The translations under genes were made by a program, and so were the position numbers. A stretch of 64,000 nucleotides of DNA from Pseudomonas sp. GM79. Its GTDB lineage: Bacteria; Pseudomonadota; Gammaproteobacteria; Pseudomonadales; Pseudomonadaceae. Where the stretch lies: positions 26,336 through 90,335 of the forward strand of contig NZ_AKJE01000066.1 in NCBI RefSeq assembly GCF_000282495.1. Direction: 5' to 3'. The notes under the pieces were generated by a model. The model searched no databases. It saw nothing but the letters and a program-made list of their open reading frames with translations, and was not told the origin of the DNA. Shown here piece after piece: positions 51,654-59,042 of the stretch; the stretch's first letter is position 1; every line of letters starts with the position of its first letter.

Positions 51654-51956
51654 TCATAGGGAGCGCCCCGGTTCGCGGTTGATGTGCTGTCCGGCTTCAA
51701 GCAGCGTCGAGCAAGCCCGCACCCGGCGACCATCGCCCAGGCGTACCCAGCAGTCCTGGCAGGCGCCCATCAGGCAGAAACCGGCACGGGGCTCGGCGCT
51801 GAAATCGCTGCCGCGCAGGTGTTCGCTGCAGGTCAGCACGGCGGTCAGCAGGGTGTCGCCGAGCAATCCACGGGCAGGCTTGCCGTCGAGGGTAAAGTCC
51901 AGGGCCGGGCGGTCGCCTTCGGCCAGTCGTTTCAGCAGAGCCATCGGCGCCCTCAT
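51654..51956 (-). CDS. Small [2Fe-2S] subunit of the three-part dehydrogenase (HcnA-like)
   Basis: A 100-residue ferredoxin-like protein. Iron-sulfur ligands are in AGFCLMGACQDCWV (C-x4-C-x2-C) with a fourth Cys in RACS. This is the gamma subunit of HcnABC-type and D-hydroxyproline dehydrogenases. The start overlaps the upstream permease stop as ATGA. It lies between the importer genes and the two flavoprotein genes, tying the two parts into one operon. Confidence 0.85.
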   Translation of the reverse strand: MRAPMALLKRLAEGDRPALDFTLDGKPARGLLGDTLLTAVLTCSEHLRGSDFSAEPRAGFCLMGACQDCWVRLGDGRRVRACSTLLEAGQHINREPGRSL

Positions 51957-52747
51957 TGTTTACCCACCAGAACCCGATCCAGGCCATACACCCGATCGAG
52001 CAGAATCATGGTCAGCGCGGTCAGCGCAATCACCAGGGCCGACACCGCCGCCATCATCGGATCGATGGACTCAGTGGCGTACACGTACATGCGCACCGGC
52101 AGGGTTTGCGTGGCCGGCGAGGTGACGAAGATCGACAACGTGACCTCATCGAAGCTGTTGATGAACGCCAGCAGCCAGCCACCGGCGACGCCCGGCAAAA
52201 TCATTGGCAAGGTGATTTGCCGGAACAACGTGAAGCGTCCGGCGCCCAGGGATTGCGCGGCATGTTCGGCGCTGCGGTCCAGACCAATGGCCGAGGCCAA
52301 CACCAGGCGCAGCACGTACGGTGTGATCACCAGCACATGGGCGAAGATCAGCCAGGCGAAGCTGCCGTTGACACCCATCAGCGCAAACAAGCGCAGCAAC
52401 GCGACGCCCAGTACCAGGTGCGGAATGATGATCGGCGACAGGAACAGACCGTTGAAAAAGTCCCGTCCGGGGAATTCGAAGCGCGTGATTGCCAAGGCTG
52501 CCGGCACCGCGATCAGCGTCGCCAGCGTGGCGGCGCAGAACGCCAGGATCAGGCTGTTGTAGAACGCATCGACAAAGTCCGCGCGCTCGAACACTGCGCG
52601 GAACCAGCGCAGGGAAAACTCCGTGGTCGGCAGGCTCAGGGTGTTTTCCGGGGTGAAGGCGACGAGGCACACCACCACCAGCGGCGCGAGCATGAACAGC
52701 ACCACCAGGGTATGGAACAGCAGGGCGAAAGGACCGTTTCTGGACAT
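51953..52747 (-). CDS. ABC importer permease (PotC-like)
   Basis: A 264-residue inner-membrane permease with about six helices and the EAA loop AEHAAQSLGAGRFTLFRQITLPMILPG near residue 165. It fits the PotC/PotI type of polyamine-like importers. It overlaps the following small-subunit gene by 4 bases and lies 6 bases after the other permease. The first residues include MSRNGPFALLFHTLVVLFML, the first helix. Confidence 0.87.
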   Translation of the reverse strand: MSRNGPFALLFHTLVVLFMLAPLVVVCLVAFTPENTLSLPTTEFSLRWFRAVFERADFVDAFYNSLILAFCAATLATLIAVPAALAITRFEFPGRDFFNGLFLSPIIIPHLVLGVALLRLFALMGVNGSFAWLIFAHVLVITPYVLRLVLASAIGLDRSAEHAAQSLGAGRFTLFRQITLPMILPGVAGGWLLAFINSFDEVTLSIFVTSPATQTLPVRMYVYATESIDPMMAAVSALVIALTALTMILLDRVYGLDRVLVGKQ

Positions 52748-52753
52748 GACGAA

Positions 52754-53623
52754 TTATCCCAATGACTTCTTGTAGCGGCCTTCGATCATCCGGTTCCACG
52801 ACAGCATGATCAGCAGGTTGAGCAACAGCAGCGCGACGGCGATGGCAGCGCCCATCGGCCAGTTCAGTTCCGACAGGTACTGGTCGTAGATCAGCGTGGC
52901 GACCATTTTTATCCGGCGTCCGCCGAGCAATCCGGGAATGGCAAATGAACTGGCCGCGAGGCCGAACACGATCAAGGTGCCGGAGAGCACGCCGGGCATG
53001 ATTTGCGGCAGCACCACTTTGCGCATCACCGTGAGGTGGCTGGCGCCCAGTGACAGTGCAGCCTGTTCGGCGGCAGGGTCGAGTTTTTGCAGCGAGGTCC
53101 AGACCGGAATGATCATGAACGGCAGCATCACGTGAACCAGCGCGATCACCACGGCGAACGGCGTATAAAGCAGCTTCATCGGCGAGCCACCGAAGGCTTG
53201 CAGGGTCTGGTTGACCAGGCCGTCGGCGCCGAGCAACAGGCTCCAGCCGAAGGCGCGCACCACCACCGAAATCAGCAACGGCGTGAGGATCAGAATCAGG
53301 AAGATCGAGCGCCACGGCGCGCCCATGCGGCTGAGGATGTAGGCCTCGGGCACACCGATCACCACGCAGAGCAGGGTGGTCAGGGCGCTGATCCAGAACG
53401 TCCTCAGAAAGATCTCGTAGAAGTACGGATCGCCCAGCAGGCTGCCGTAGTGATCGAGGGTGTAGGCATCGCTGTTGATCCCCGAGCTGTAGTCGAAGAC
53501 GTTGAACGACAAGACCAGTGTCAGCAGCAGCGGGATCACCAGCAGACCGAAGTACAACGCCAGGGCCGGTGCCGATAACCAATACCCCTGACGTCCCTGA
53601 CGAATGACGACAAGCGTACTCAT
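52754..53623 (-). CDS. ABC importer permease (PotB-like)
   Basis: A 289-residue permease, six helices, EAA loop EQAALSLGASHLTVMRKVVLPQIMPG near residue 190. It is the PotB/PotH-type partner of the next permease. The ATG at 53623 overlaps the ATPase stop as ATGA; the longer open frame upstream runs through the ATPase gene and is not used. Confidence 0.87.
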   Translation of the reverse strand: MSTLVVIRQGRQGYWLSAPALALYFGLLVIPLLLTLVLSFNVFDYSSGINSDAYTLDHYGSLLGDPYFYEIFLRTFWISALTTLLCVVIGVPEAYILSRMGAPWRSIFLILILTPLLISVVVRAFGWSLLLGADGLVNQTLQAFGGSPMKLLYTPFAVVIALVHVMLPFMIIPVWTSLQKLDPAAEQAALSLGASHLTVMRKVVLPQIMPGVLSGTLIVFGLAASSFAIPGLLGGRRIKMVATLIYDQYLSELNWPMGAAIAVALLLLNLLIMLSWNRMIEGRYKKSLG

Positions 53624-54645
53624 GCCGACACCTCGTCGACACTCAGCACCCGCAGCAGCGCTGCGTCCCAGTCGAGGCCGACCGCCGTGCCTTCGATCAA
53701 GGGGGCCGAACCGTCGTTGCGGCGCACCACGCTGAGTTCGCCCAACGATGTCGATACGCCGTACAGCCATTGGCTACCGAGGAAGAAGCGGCTGACGATC
53801 TTGCCTTGCAGACGGCCCAGGCCAACATCACGCAGATCGATTTTTTCCGGGCGCAGGCTCAGGGTCAGCTCGCCGTTGTCACGATTGCAGACCTGCACGA
53901 CGCCAGCGCTGTCCCGCTCGCCGGGCAGCAGATTGGCCTTGCCGACAAAACCGGAAATGAACTCGGTGCGCGGGTGTTCGTAGAGGGTGTAGGGCGCGTC
54001 GATCTGGGTGATGCGCCCGGCCTGCATGACCACCACCCGGTCGCTGATCGACAGCGCTTCGGACTGATCATGGGTGACCATCAGCGTGGTGATGCCGACC
54101 TCACGCTGGATGCGGCGGATTTCAAACTGCATCTCCTCGCGCAAATTGGCGTCGAGGTTGGACAGCGGTTCGTCGAGCAGCAGCACCGGCGGCTCGATCA
54201 CCAACGCCCGGGCCAGCGCAACACGCTGGCGCTGACCGCCGGAAAGCTCCCGTGGATAACGCTCGGCGTGTTGGTTCAGACGCACCAGTTTCAGCACCCG
54301 ATCGACCCGTTGCTGTAGTTCGTCGTTGGGCACTTTACGCATGCGCAGGCCGAAGGCGACGTTGTCTCGCACGGTCATGTGCGGGAACAACGCGTAACTC
54401 TGGAACACCACGCCCAGACCACGACTGGCGGGTTTGGCGTGGGTGATGTCGCGACCGTCCAGCACAATGCGCCCGCTGCTGACTTCGACGAAGCCGGCGA
54501 TCATTTGCAGGGTGGTGGTTTTGCCGCAGCCGGAGGGGCCGAGCAAGGAGACGAACTCGCCTTTTTCCACCGACAGATTGGTGGCGACGACCGCGTCGAT
54601 TTCGCCGTAACGTTTGCCGAGGTTTTCAAGTTGCACGAAGGCCAT
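53620..54645 (-). CDS. ABC importer ATPase (PotA-like)
   Basis: A 341-residue ATPase: Walker A GPSGCGKTTT, Q-loop VVFQSYALFPHMTV, signature LSGGQRQRVALARAL, Walker B VLLLDEPLSNLD and a C-terminal TOBE domain. It powers the importer encoded by the next genes. GGTGGAG upstream supports the ATG at 54645 over an in-frame start at 54681. It heads the operon, which is divergent from an IclR regulator. Confidence 0.9.
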   Translation of the reverse strand: MAFVQLENLGKRYGEIDAVVATNLSVEKGEFVSLLGPSGCGKTTTLQMIAGFVEVSSGRIVLDGRDITHAKPASRGLGVVFQSYALFPHMTVRDNVAFGLRMRKVPNDELQQRVDRVLKLVRLNQHAERYPRELSGGQRQRVALARALVIEPPVLLLDEPLSNLDANLREEMQFEIRRIQREVGITTLMVTHDQSEALSISDRVVVMQAGRITQIDAPYTLYEHPRTEFISGFVGKANLLPGERDSAGVVQVCNRDNGELTLSLRPEKIDLRDVGLGRLQGKIVSRFFLGSQWLYGVSTSLGELSVVRRNDGSAPLIEGTAVGLDWDAALLRVLSVDEVSA

Positions 54646-54826
54646 GACTGCGCTCCACCTGAGATTGTTATGCGTCGCCAAAGGCGCGCTTTTTTGTATG
54701 GGCAGATACGAAAAGGATGTTGCCGGGGTGCGTTGGCGCTCGACTTCTGTCGGCTGCCGCTGTTGTTCGAATCGCCCCTGATGGACGCAGAGTAGGACGA
54801 AGAATAGGATGGGCTCAATGGCCTAT

Positions 54827-54866
54827 TTCACTGAAGTGATGACTATTTTCAGTTTCATTCAGTGAG
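54827..54866. promoter_or_regulatory. Candidate IclR operator (inverted TTCACTGAA-type sites)
   Basis: TTCACTGAA at 54827-54835 and TTCAGTGAG at 54858-54866 are nearly inverted copies. They lie 24-63 bases before the iclR start in the 244-base gap to the ABC operon. Site spacing between midpoints is 31 bases, three helical turns. Confidence 0.4.
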
Positions 54867-54889
54867 TAAATTTATCGTCGAGAAATCAC

Positions 54890-55726
54890 ATGCCTGATTC
54901 CATTGAACGGAATGAAAACAAAAATGAAGTCGGTGTTGGTGCAGTCTCAAGACTGTTTGCAGTGCTGAGCAGTCTGGGGGACACCGTCGAAGGTGGAGAG
55001 CGCGTGACCCAGCTGGCGCAGCGCATCGGTTTGTCGCAACCCACGACGCACCGCTTGCTGCGCAGCCTGATGGACGAGGGCATGGTCGAGCAGGACGCGC
55101 GCAGCAAACGCTATCGCCTGAGCCTGGAGTTTTTTGCCTTGGCGGCCCGCGCCGGCAACACCGGCAATTTGCGCGAGCTGGCGCGGCCGGCATTGCTGCG
55201 GCTGTCGGCGTCGTTGGGGGACTCGTTGTTTTTGCTGGCGCGCAGCGGTTTTGATGCGATCTGTCTGGATCGTAGTGAAGGGCCGTTTCCGATCCGCACG
55301 TTTACCGGTGACATCGGCGGGCGGGTGGCGCTCGGCGTAGGGCAAGGCAGTCTGGCGATTCTGGCGTTTCTGCCGGAAGAGGAACGGGACACGGTGATTC
55401 ATTACAACTTGCCGCGGCTCAAGGACTTCCACCTGTACGACGAAGTGTTCCTGCGTTCGGAAGTCGAGAATGTGCGCACCCTCGGTTACGCCGGGCGCAA
55501 CACCGGCGTATTGCAAGGCATGGCCGGGGTGGCCGTGCCGATCCTCGACCGCGAAGGCCGGGCGGTGGCGGCACTGAGTGTGGCCACTGTCAGCGATCGC
55601 CTGGGGCCGGATCGCTTGCCGACGGTGGTGGAGATGCTCAAGCGTGAAGCCGCGCTGATCGGGCCGCGGATCAATCCGTTCGATCCGCTGTTGCGAAGGC
55701 CTTCGCAGGTGTTTGGGCAGGGGTGA
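54890..55726 (+). CDS. IclR-family transcriptional regulator
   Basis: A 278-residue regulator. The N-terminal winged helix (AVSRLFAVLSSLGDTVEGGE ... LSQPTTHRLLRSLMDEGMVE, about residues 16-70) is followed by an effector-binding GAF-like domain ending GVAVPILDREGRAVAALSVA. IclR proteins respond to small organic acids or amines. It is divergent from the importer/dehydrogenase operon and probably controls it. The start at 54890 is the first suitable ATG. Confidence 0.87.
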   Translation: MPDSIERNENKNEVGVGAVSRLFAVLSSLGDTVEGGERVTQLAQRIGLSQPTTHRLLRSLMDEGMVEQDARSKRYRLSLEFFALAARAGNTGNLRELARPALLRLSASLGDSLFLLARSGFDAICLDRSEGPFPIRTFTGDIGGRVALGVGQGSLAILAFLPEEERDTVIHYNLPRLKDFHLYDEVFLRSEVENVRTLGYAGRNTGVLQGMAGVAVPILDREGRAVAALSVATVSDRLGPDRLPTVVEMLKREAALIGPRINPFDPLLRRPSQVFGQG

Positions 55727-55754
55727 GCACAATCTCAGGCCTCCACCGACACCC

Positions 55755-55845
55755 TGTGGGAGCGGGCTTGCTCGCGAAAGCGGTGTGTCAGTCGACATAA
55801 ACGTTGAATGTTAAATCGCCTTCGCGAGCAAGCCCGCTCCCACAG
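55755..55845. repeat. REPIN between iclR and the anti-sigma gene
   Basis: Arms at 55755-55778 and 55821-55845 with a 42-base spacer close to that in the phnW-phnX REPIN. Confidence 0.92.
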
Positions 55846-55861
55846 GGATTGGCGGCGGTGA

Positions 55862-56614
55862 TCAGAACTGCGCAGTTTGCTTGAGCATCTGCGCCGCCGG
55901 CGTGTCACTTGGGCTGACCATCGCATAGTTGTACCCGGCCCCAGACCAGTACTCGGCCTGCAACTCACCATCGCTGCGGCTACCCCGAGGGAGGAGGAAG
56001 TTTTTAGGTCCTGGCGGGCGGACGTAGAAGCTGACTTTGTGGCCGGCCTGATCCTCATACACCACCATCGCCGCCGGCCCCTGTTCAGTGCTGAGTAGCC
56101 GTCCGCTGACGGGTGTGTATCCAGAAGCGGTCAGGTTCGGCAAACGTTGGGCCTGGCTGAAATACCGATCGAGCCAGCCCTGCATATCGCCGTCATCGCT
56201 GACCTTGTAATCCGCCGGCAGGATGCCTTGCTGGGCAATCAGCCGGTAGGCTTGCATGGCGTCGGTCATCGGTAGCGGGGCGCTGACCAGGGTCATTTGT
56301 CGCGCCTGCCAACCGCCCAGTCCGCCGACGCTGACTGCGATCAGCAGCATCGCGGCGCTGGCCAGATGACGGCGCGACTGGCGTGTGACTCGCTGGCGAA
56401 TCATTGCCGGGTCGAGTTGCGGGTTGGCCGGTTGCTGCAAGGCGCCGCTCAGGGCTGCGCGCAATTGTTGGGCATCGTGCTGCCAGGCGCGCACTTGCGC
56501 GGCGACTTCGGCGTTGCCGGCCAGATAAGTCTCCACCAGATCCCGCTCGGCATCGCTGAGTTGGTGATCGACGTAGGCGTGCAGGTCGCGCTCACTGGGA
56601 GGCATGCTGATCAT
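55862..56614 (-). CDS. Anti-sigma factor (membrane-bound)
   Basis: A 250-residue protein with an N-terminal cytoplasmic domain that starts like anti-sigma domains (ERDLHAYVDHQLSDAERDLVETYLAGN). One membrane helix lies at about residues 84-102 (ASAAMLLIAVSVGGLGGWQA) and a periplasmic C-terminal domain of about 145 residues follows. The CxxC/HxxxCxxC zinc motif of ZAS proteins is not present. Its ATG overlaps the sigma stop as ATGA, so it is coupled to the ECF sigma. It probably holds the sigma at the membrane until a redox or haem-type signal. Confidence 0.85.
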   Translation of the reverse strand: MISMPPSERDLHAYVDHQLSDAERDLVETYLAGNAEVAAQVRAWQHDAQQLRAALSGALQQPANPQLDPAMIRQRVTRQSRRHLASAAMLLIAVSVGGLGGWQARQMTLVSAPLPMTDAMQAYRLIAQQGILPADYKVSDDGDMQGWLDRYFSQAQRLPNLTASGYTPVSGRLLSTEQGPAAMVVYEDQAGHKVSFYVRPPGPKNFLLPRGSRSDGELQAEYWSGAGYNYAMVSPSDTPAAQMLKQTAQF

Positions 56615-57117
56615 TTGAGTCTCCGCAGAGAAGGACGGGTGATTTCGCCGTCGCTGAGCTGGCGCAAGGCCTGGCGCGCGCGGGACAGGCGCGACATCAC
56701 GGTGCCGGTGGGGACGTCGAGAATCTCGGCGACCTCCTTGTAACTCAAGCCTTCCACCGATACCCAGAGCAGCAGCGCACGCTGTTCGGTGCTGAGCTGA
56801 TCGAAGGCTTGCAGGGTCGATTGGGCGATCACGGTGCGCTCTGCCGAAGGCTGCGCATCGTCACGGCCGGTAAAAAATTCGAGCATCCGCGCATAACGCC
56901 GGGAGCGGCGATGAGCGTCGAGAAACTGCCGATAAAGGATCGAAAACAGCCAGGCACGCAAATCGCCTTCGGGGCGTTTTGCGCCCCAACTCGACAGCGC
57001 GCGCTCAAGGCAGGCCTGCACCAGATCGTCGGCGCTGCTGGGGTTGCGCGTCAGCGAAGCGGCGAAACGTCGTAGCCTGGGAATGACTTCCCTGAGTTGC
57101 TCGTCGATATCGTTCAT
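56611..57117 (-). CDS. ECF sigma-70 family sigma factor
   Basis: A 168-residue ECF sigma. Region 2 includes SADDLVQACLERALSSW and LRAWLFSILYRQFLDAHRRS. Region 4 is QRALLLWVSVEGLSYKEVAEILDVPTGTVMSRLSRARQAL. The ATG at 57117 is used; a GTG six codons upstream is possible. It is translationally coupled to the anti-sigma. Its promoter region carries the same GGAATAA-N14-CGTCT element as the divergent peroxidase genes, which supports autoregulation and control of those genes. Confidence 0.9.
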   Translation of the reverse strand: MNDIDEQLREVIPRLRRFAASLTRNPSSADDLVQACLERALSSWGAKRPEGDLRAWLFSILYRQFLDAHRRSRRYARMLEFFTGRDDAQPSAERTVIAQSTLQAFDQLSTEQRALLLWVSVEGLSYKEVAEILDVPTGTVMSRLSRARQALRQLSDGEITRPSLRRLK

Positions 57118-57147
57118 GAAGTTCTGACTGGTCACTAGTGTTCAGGA

Positions 57148-57173
57148 AGACGTCCGGCATTCGAGGTTATTCC
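57148..57173 (-). promoter_or_regulatory. ECF-type promoter of the sigma/anti-sigma operon
   Basis: On the minus strand GGAATAA (57173-57167) and CGTCT (57152-57148) are spaced by 14 bases. The element is identical in both boxes and spacing to the plus-strand element at 57202-57227 and lies 31-56 bases before the sigma start. Confidence 0.7.
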
Positions 57174-57201
57174 ACGCCTGGAAAAATAAACACCGGGCGA
57201 T

Positions 57202-57227
57202 GGAATAAACCCTGGCGCGGTTCGTCT
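57202..57227 (+). promoter_or_regulatory. ECF-type promoter of the catalase-family peroxidase operon
   Basis: GGAATAA (57202-57208) and CGTCT (57223-57227) with 14 bases between, the same as the divergent element. The -35 GGAAT fits the general ECF group. It lies 44-69 bases before the peroxidase start. Confidence 0.7.
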
Positions 57228-57270
57228 GCCTGATTCTTCTCACTTGTGGCCGATGGCCCTGGAGTCATTC

Positions 57271-58365
57271 ATGGTAGATCGCTCATCACCGCCAACGGGG
57301 CCAGGCCGGCCACCGCTGAGTGCCGCGAGCCTGACGTTGCGCCTGACCGGCATTGCCGTGGTGGTCGCGGCGCTGGCCGGGGCTTTTGCCTACGTCAACG
57401 GCACACTCGACCCACAGCGCCTGACGCCGAAAGCCTTGGTCAATGTGCTGGAGAAAAACAACGGCGTGCCCCCAGGGTTTCGTCGCAATCACGCCAAAGG
57501 CGTGTGCGTGATCGGGCATTTCGAGAGCAGCAGCCAGGCGCGCGAGTATTCCACTGCCCAAGTGTTCAGCGAAGCGCGGACCCCGGTGGTCGGGCGTTTC
57601 GCGCTGCCTGCCGGTAACCCTTACGCGCCGGACAACAGCGTGCCGATCCGTAGTCTGGCGTTGCGTTTTACTCAGGCTAACGGTCAACAGTGGCGCACCG
57701 GGATGAACAGCATGCCGGTGTTCCCGGTGGGCACGCCCGAGGCGTTCTATCAGTTGCAACAAGCACAGTCACCGGATCCGGCTACCGGCAAACCAAACCC
57801 GGCGGCGGTGTCAGCATTCTTTGGTTCTCACCCGGAAGCCGCGCCGTTTCTGGCCTGGATCAAAACCGCCAAACCTTCGGCCAGTTACGCGACGCAAACC
57901 TATAACAGCGTCAACGCGTTTTACCTGGTGAACGCGGCCGGTCAGCGGCAAGCAGTGCGTTGGAGCATGATGCCAGTGGCTCAGGATGCGGCAGGTGCAA
58001 CAGTCCCCGAGGGCGGTGATTTCCTTGAGAAAGACTTGGTGCAGCGTTTGTCCGCCGGACCGCTGCGTTGGCAGTTGAACATCACCCTGGCGAACCCTGG
58101 GGACCCGACCAACGACGCGAGCAAAGCCTGGCCCGACGGCCGAAAAGTACTGAACGCGGGCACTCTGGTGCTCGAAAGTACTCAGCCGCAACTCAGTGGT
58201 GAGTGCCGTGACATCAACTACGACCCACTGGTATTGCCCAGCGGTATCGAAGGCTCCGACGACCCGCTGCTCGCTGCTCGTTCAGCGGGTTACGCCCGTT
58301 CCTACCTGCGCCGCACCAGCGAAGTGACGCAGTTGCCCAACGCCAAACAGGAGTCTCGACAATGA
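57271..58365 (+). CDS. Catalase-family peroxidase (SrpA-like)
   Basis: A 364-residue haem protein of the small catalase-related (SrpA) group. An N-terminal membrane anchor (about residues 24-42, TGIAVVVAALAGAFAYV) indicates export. The distal His74 is in GFRRNHAKGVCVIGHF, and a distal Asn lies in MNSMPVFPV. The likely proximal Tyr341 lies in RSAGYARSYLRR. Family members tend to have peroxidase activity on organic peroxides rather than strong catalase activity. GGAG before 57271 favours this ATG over 57253. The 3' end overlaps the cytochrome gene as ATGA. Confidence 0.86.
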   Translation: MVDRSSPPTGPGRPPLSAASLTLRLTGIAVVVAALAGAFAYVNGTLDPQRLTPKALVNVLEKNNGVPPGFRRNHAKGVCVIGHFESSSQAREYSTAQVFSEARTPVVGRFALPAGNPYAPDNSVPIRSLALRFTQANGQQWRTGMNSMPVFPVGTPEAFYQLQQAQSPDPATGKPNPAAVSAFFGSHPEAAPFLAWIKTAKPSASYATQTYNSVNAFYLVNAAGQRQAVRWSMMPVAQDAAGATVPEGGDFLEKDLVQRLSAGPLRWQLNITLANPGDPTNDASKAWPDGRKVLNAGTLVLESTQPQLSGECRDINYDPLVLPSGIEGSDDPLLAARSAGYARSYLRRTSEVTQLPNAKQESRQ

Positions 58366-58907
58366 GCACTCAACCGAATCATTTCGCGCCATTGGCGCGG
58401 CTGCTGCACTGGCTGATGGCGCTGATGATCATCTCGATGCTGTTTATTGGCGCGGGCATGGCGGCCTCGGTGTCCGAGCGCCATCAGTGGCTGATCCATC
58501 TGCACAAACCTTTGGGCGTTGCGATTCTGTTGCTGGTGGTCGTGCGTCTGGCCGTGCGTTTTTCGACCCGGCAACCACCGCTGCCAGCGGACCTGCCGGG
58601 CTGGCAAGCGTTCGCAGCCAAGGCTTCGCATATCTTGTTGTACGCCTTGATGTTGATTTTGCCATTGCTGGGTTGGGCGATGATTTCGGCGGCTGGCGAT
58701 CCGGTGATGCTTAGTAGTTCACTGCAATTGCCGTCGATCCTGCCGGCGAATGCGCAGGTGTTTGCGTTCCTGCGCAAGGCGCATGGGTATCTGGCGTATC
58801 TGCTGTTCCTGACCGTGCTGCTGCATTTGGCGGCGGCGTTGTTTCACGGTTGGGTGCGTCGGGATGATGTGCTGAACAGCATGCTGCGGGGCAAAGATCG
58901 CGGGTGA
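58362..58907 (+). CDS. Cytochrome b561 family protein partnered with the peroxidase
   Basis: A 181-residue four-helix cytochrome b561 with likely haem His in LARLLHWLMALMI (His16), LIHLHKPLGVAI, KASHILLYALMLIL and LHLAAALFHGW. It is translationally coupled to the catalase-family peroxidase and probably supplies it with electrons from the quinol pool. It belongs to the ECF-controlled unit. Confidence 0.88.
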   Translation: MSTQPNHFAPLARLLHWLMALMIISMLFIGAGMAASVSERHQWLIHLHKPLGVAILLLVVVRLAVRFSTRQPPLPADLPGWQAFAAKASHILLYALMLILPLLGWAMISAAGDPVMLSSSLQLPSILPANAQVFAFLRKAHGYLAYLLFLTVLLHLAAALFHGWVRRDDVLNSMLRGKDRG

Positions 58908-58949
58908 TCCCAACAGCTGCAGCCAAATTCTGCGGATGTACACGGTCAA

Positions 58950-59041
58950 TGTAGGAGCTGCCGCAGGCTGCGATCTTTTGATCTTGAAAATCGAAGGTGT
59001 CCCCAAGATCAAAAGGTCGCAGCCTGCGGCAGCGCCTACGC
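58950..59041. repeat. Inverted pair of a third REP type (GTAGGAGCTGCCGCAGGCTGCGATC)
   Basis: TGTAGGAGCTGCCGCAGGCT plus GCGATCTTTTGATCTT at 58950-58985 and the inverse at 59004-59041. It lies between convergent genes. Nothing else is seen in the gap. Confidence 0.88.
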
Positions 59042-59042
59042 G

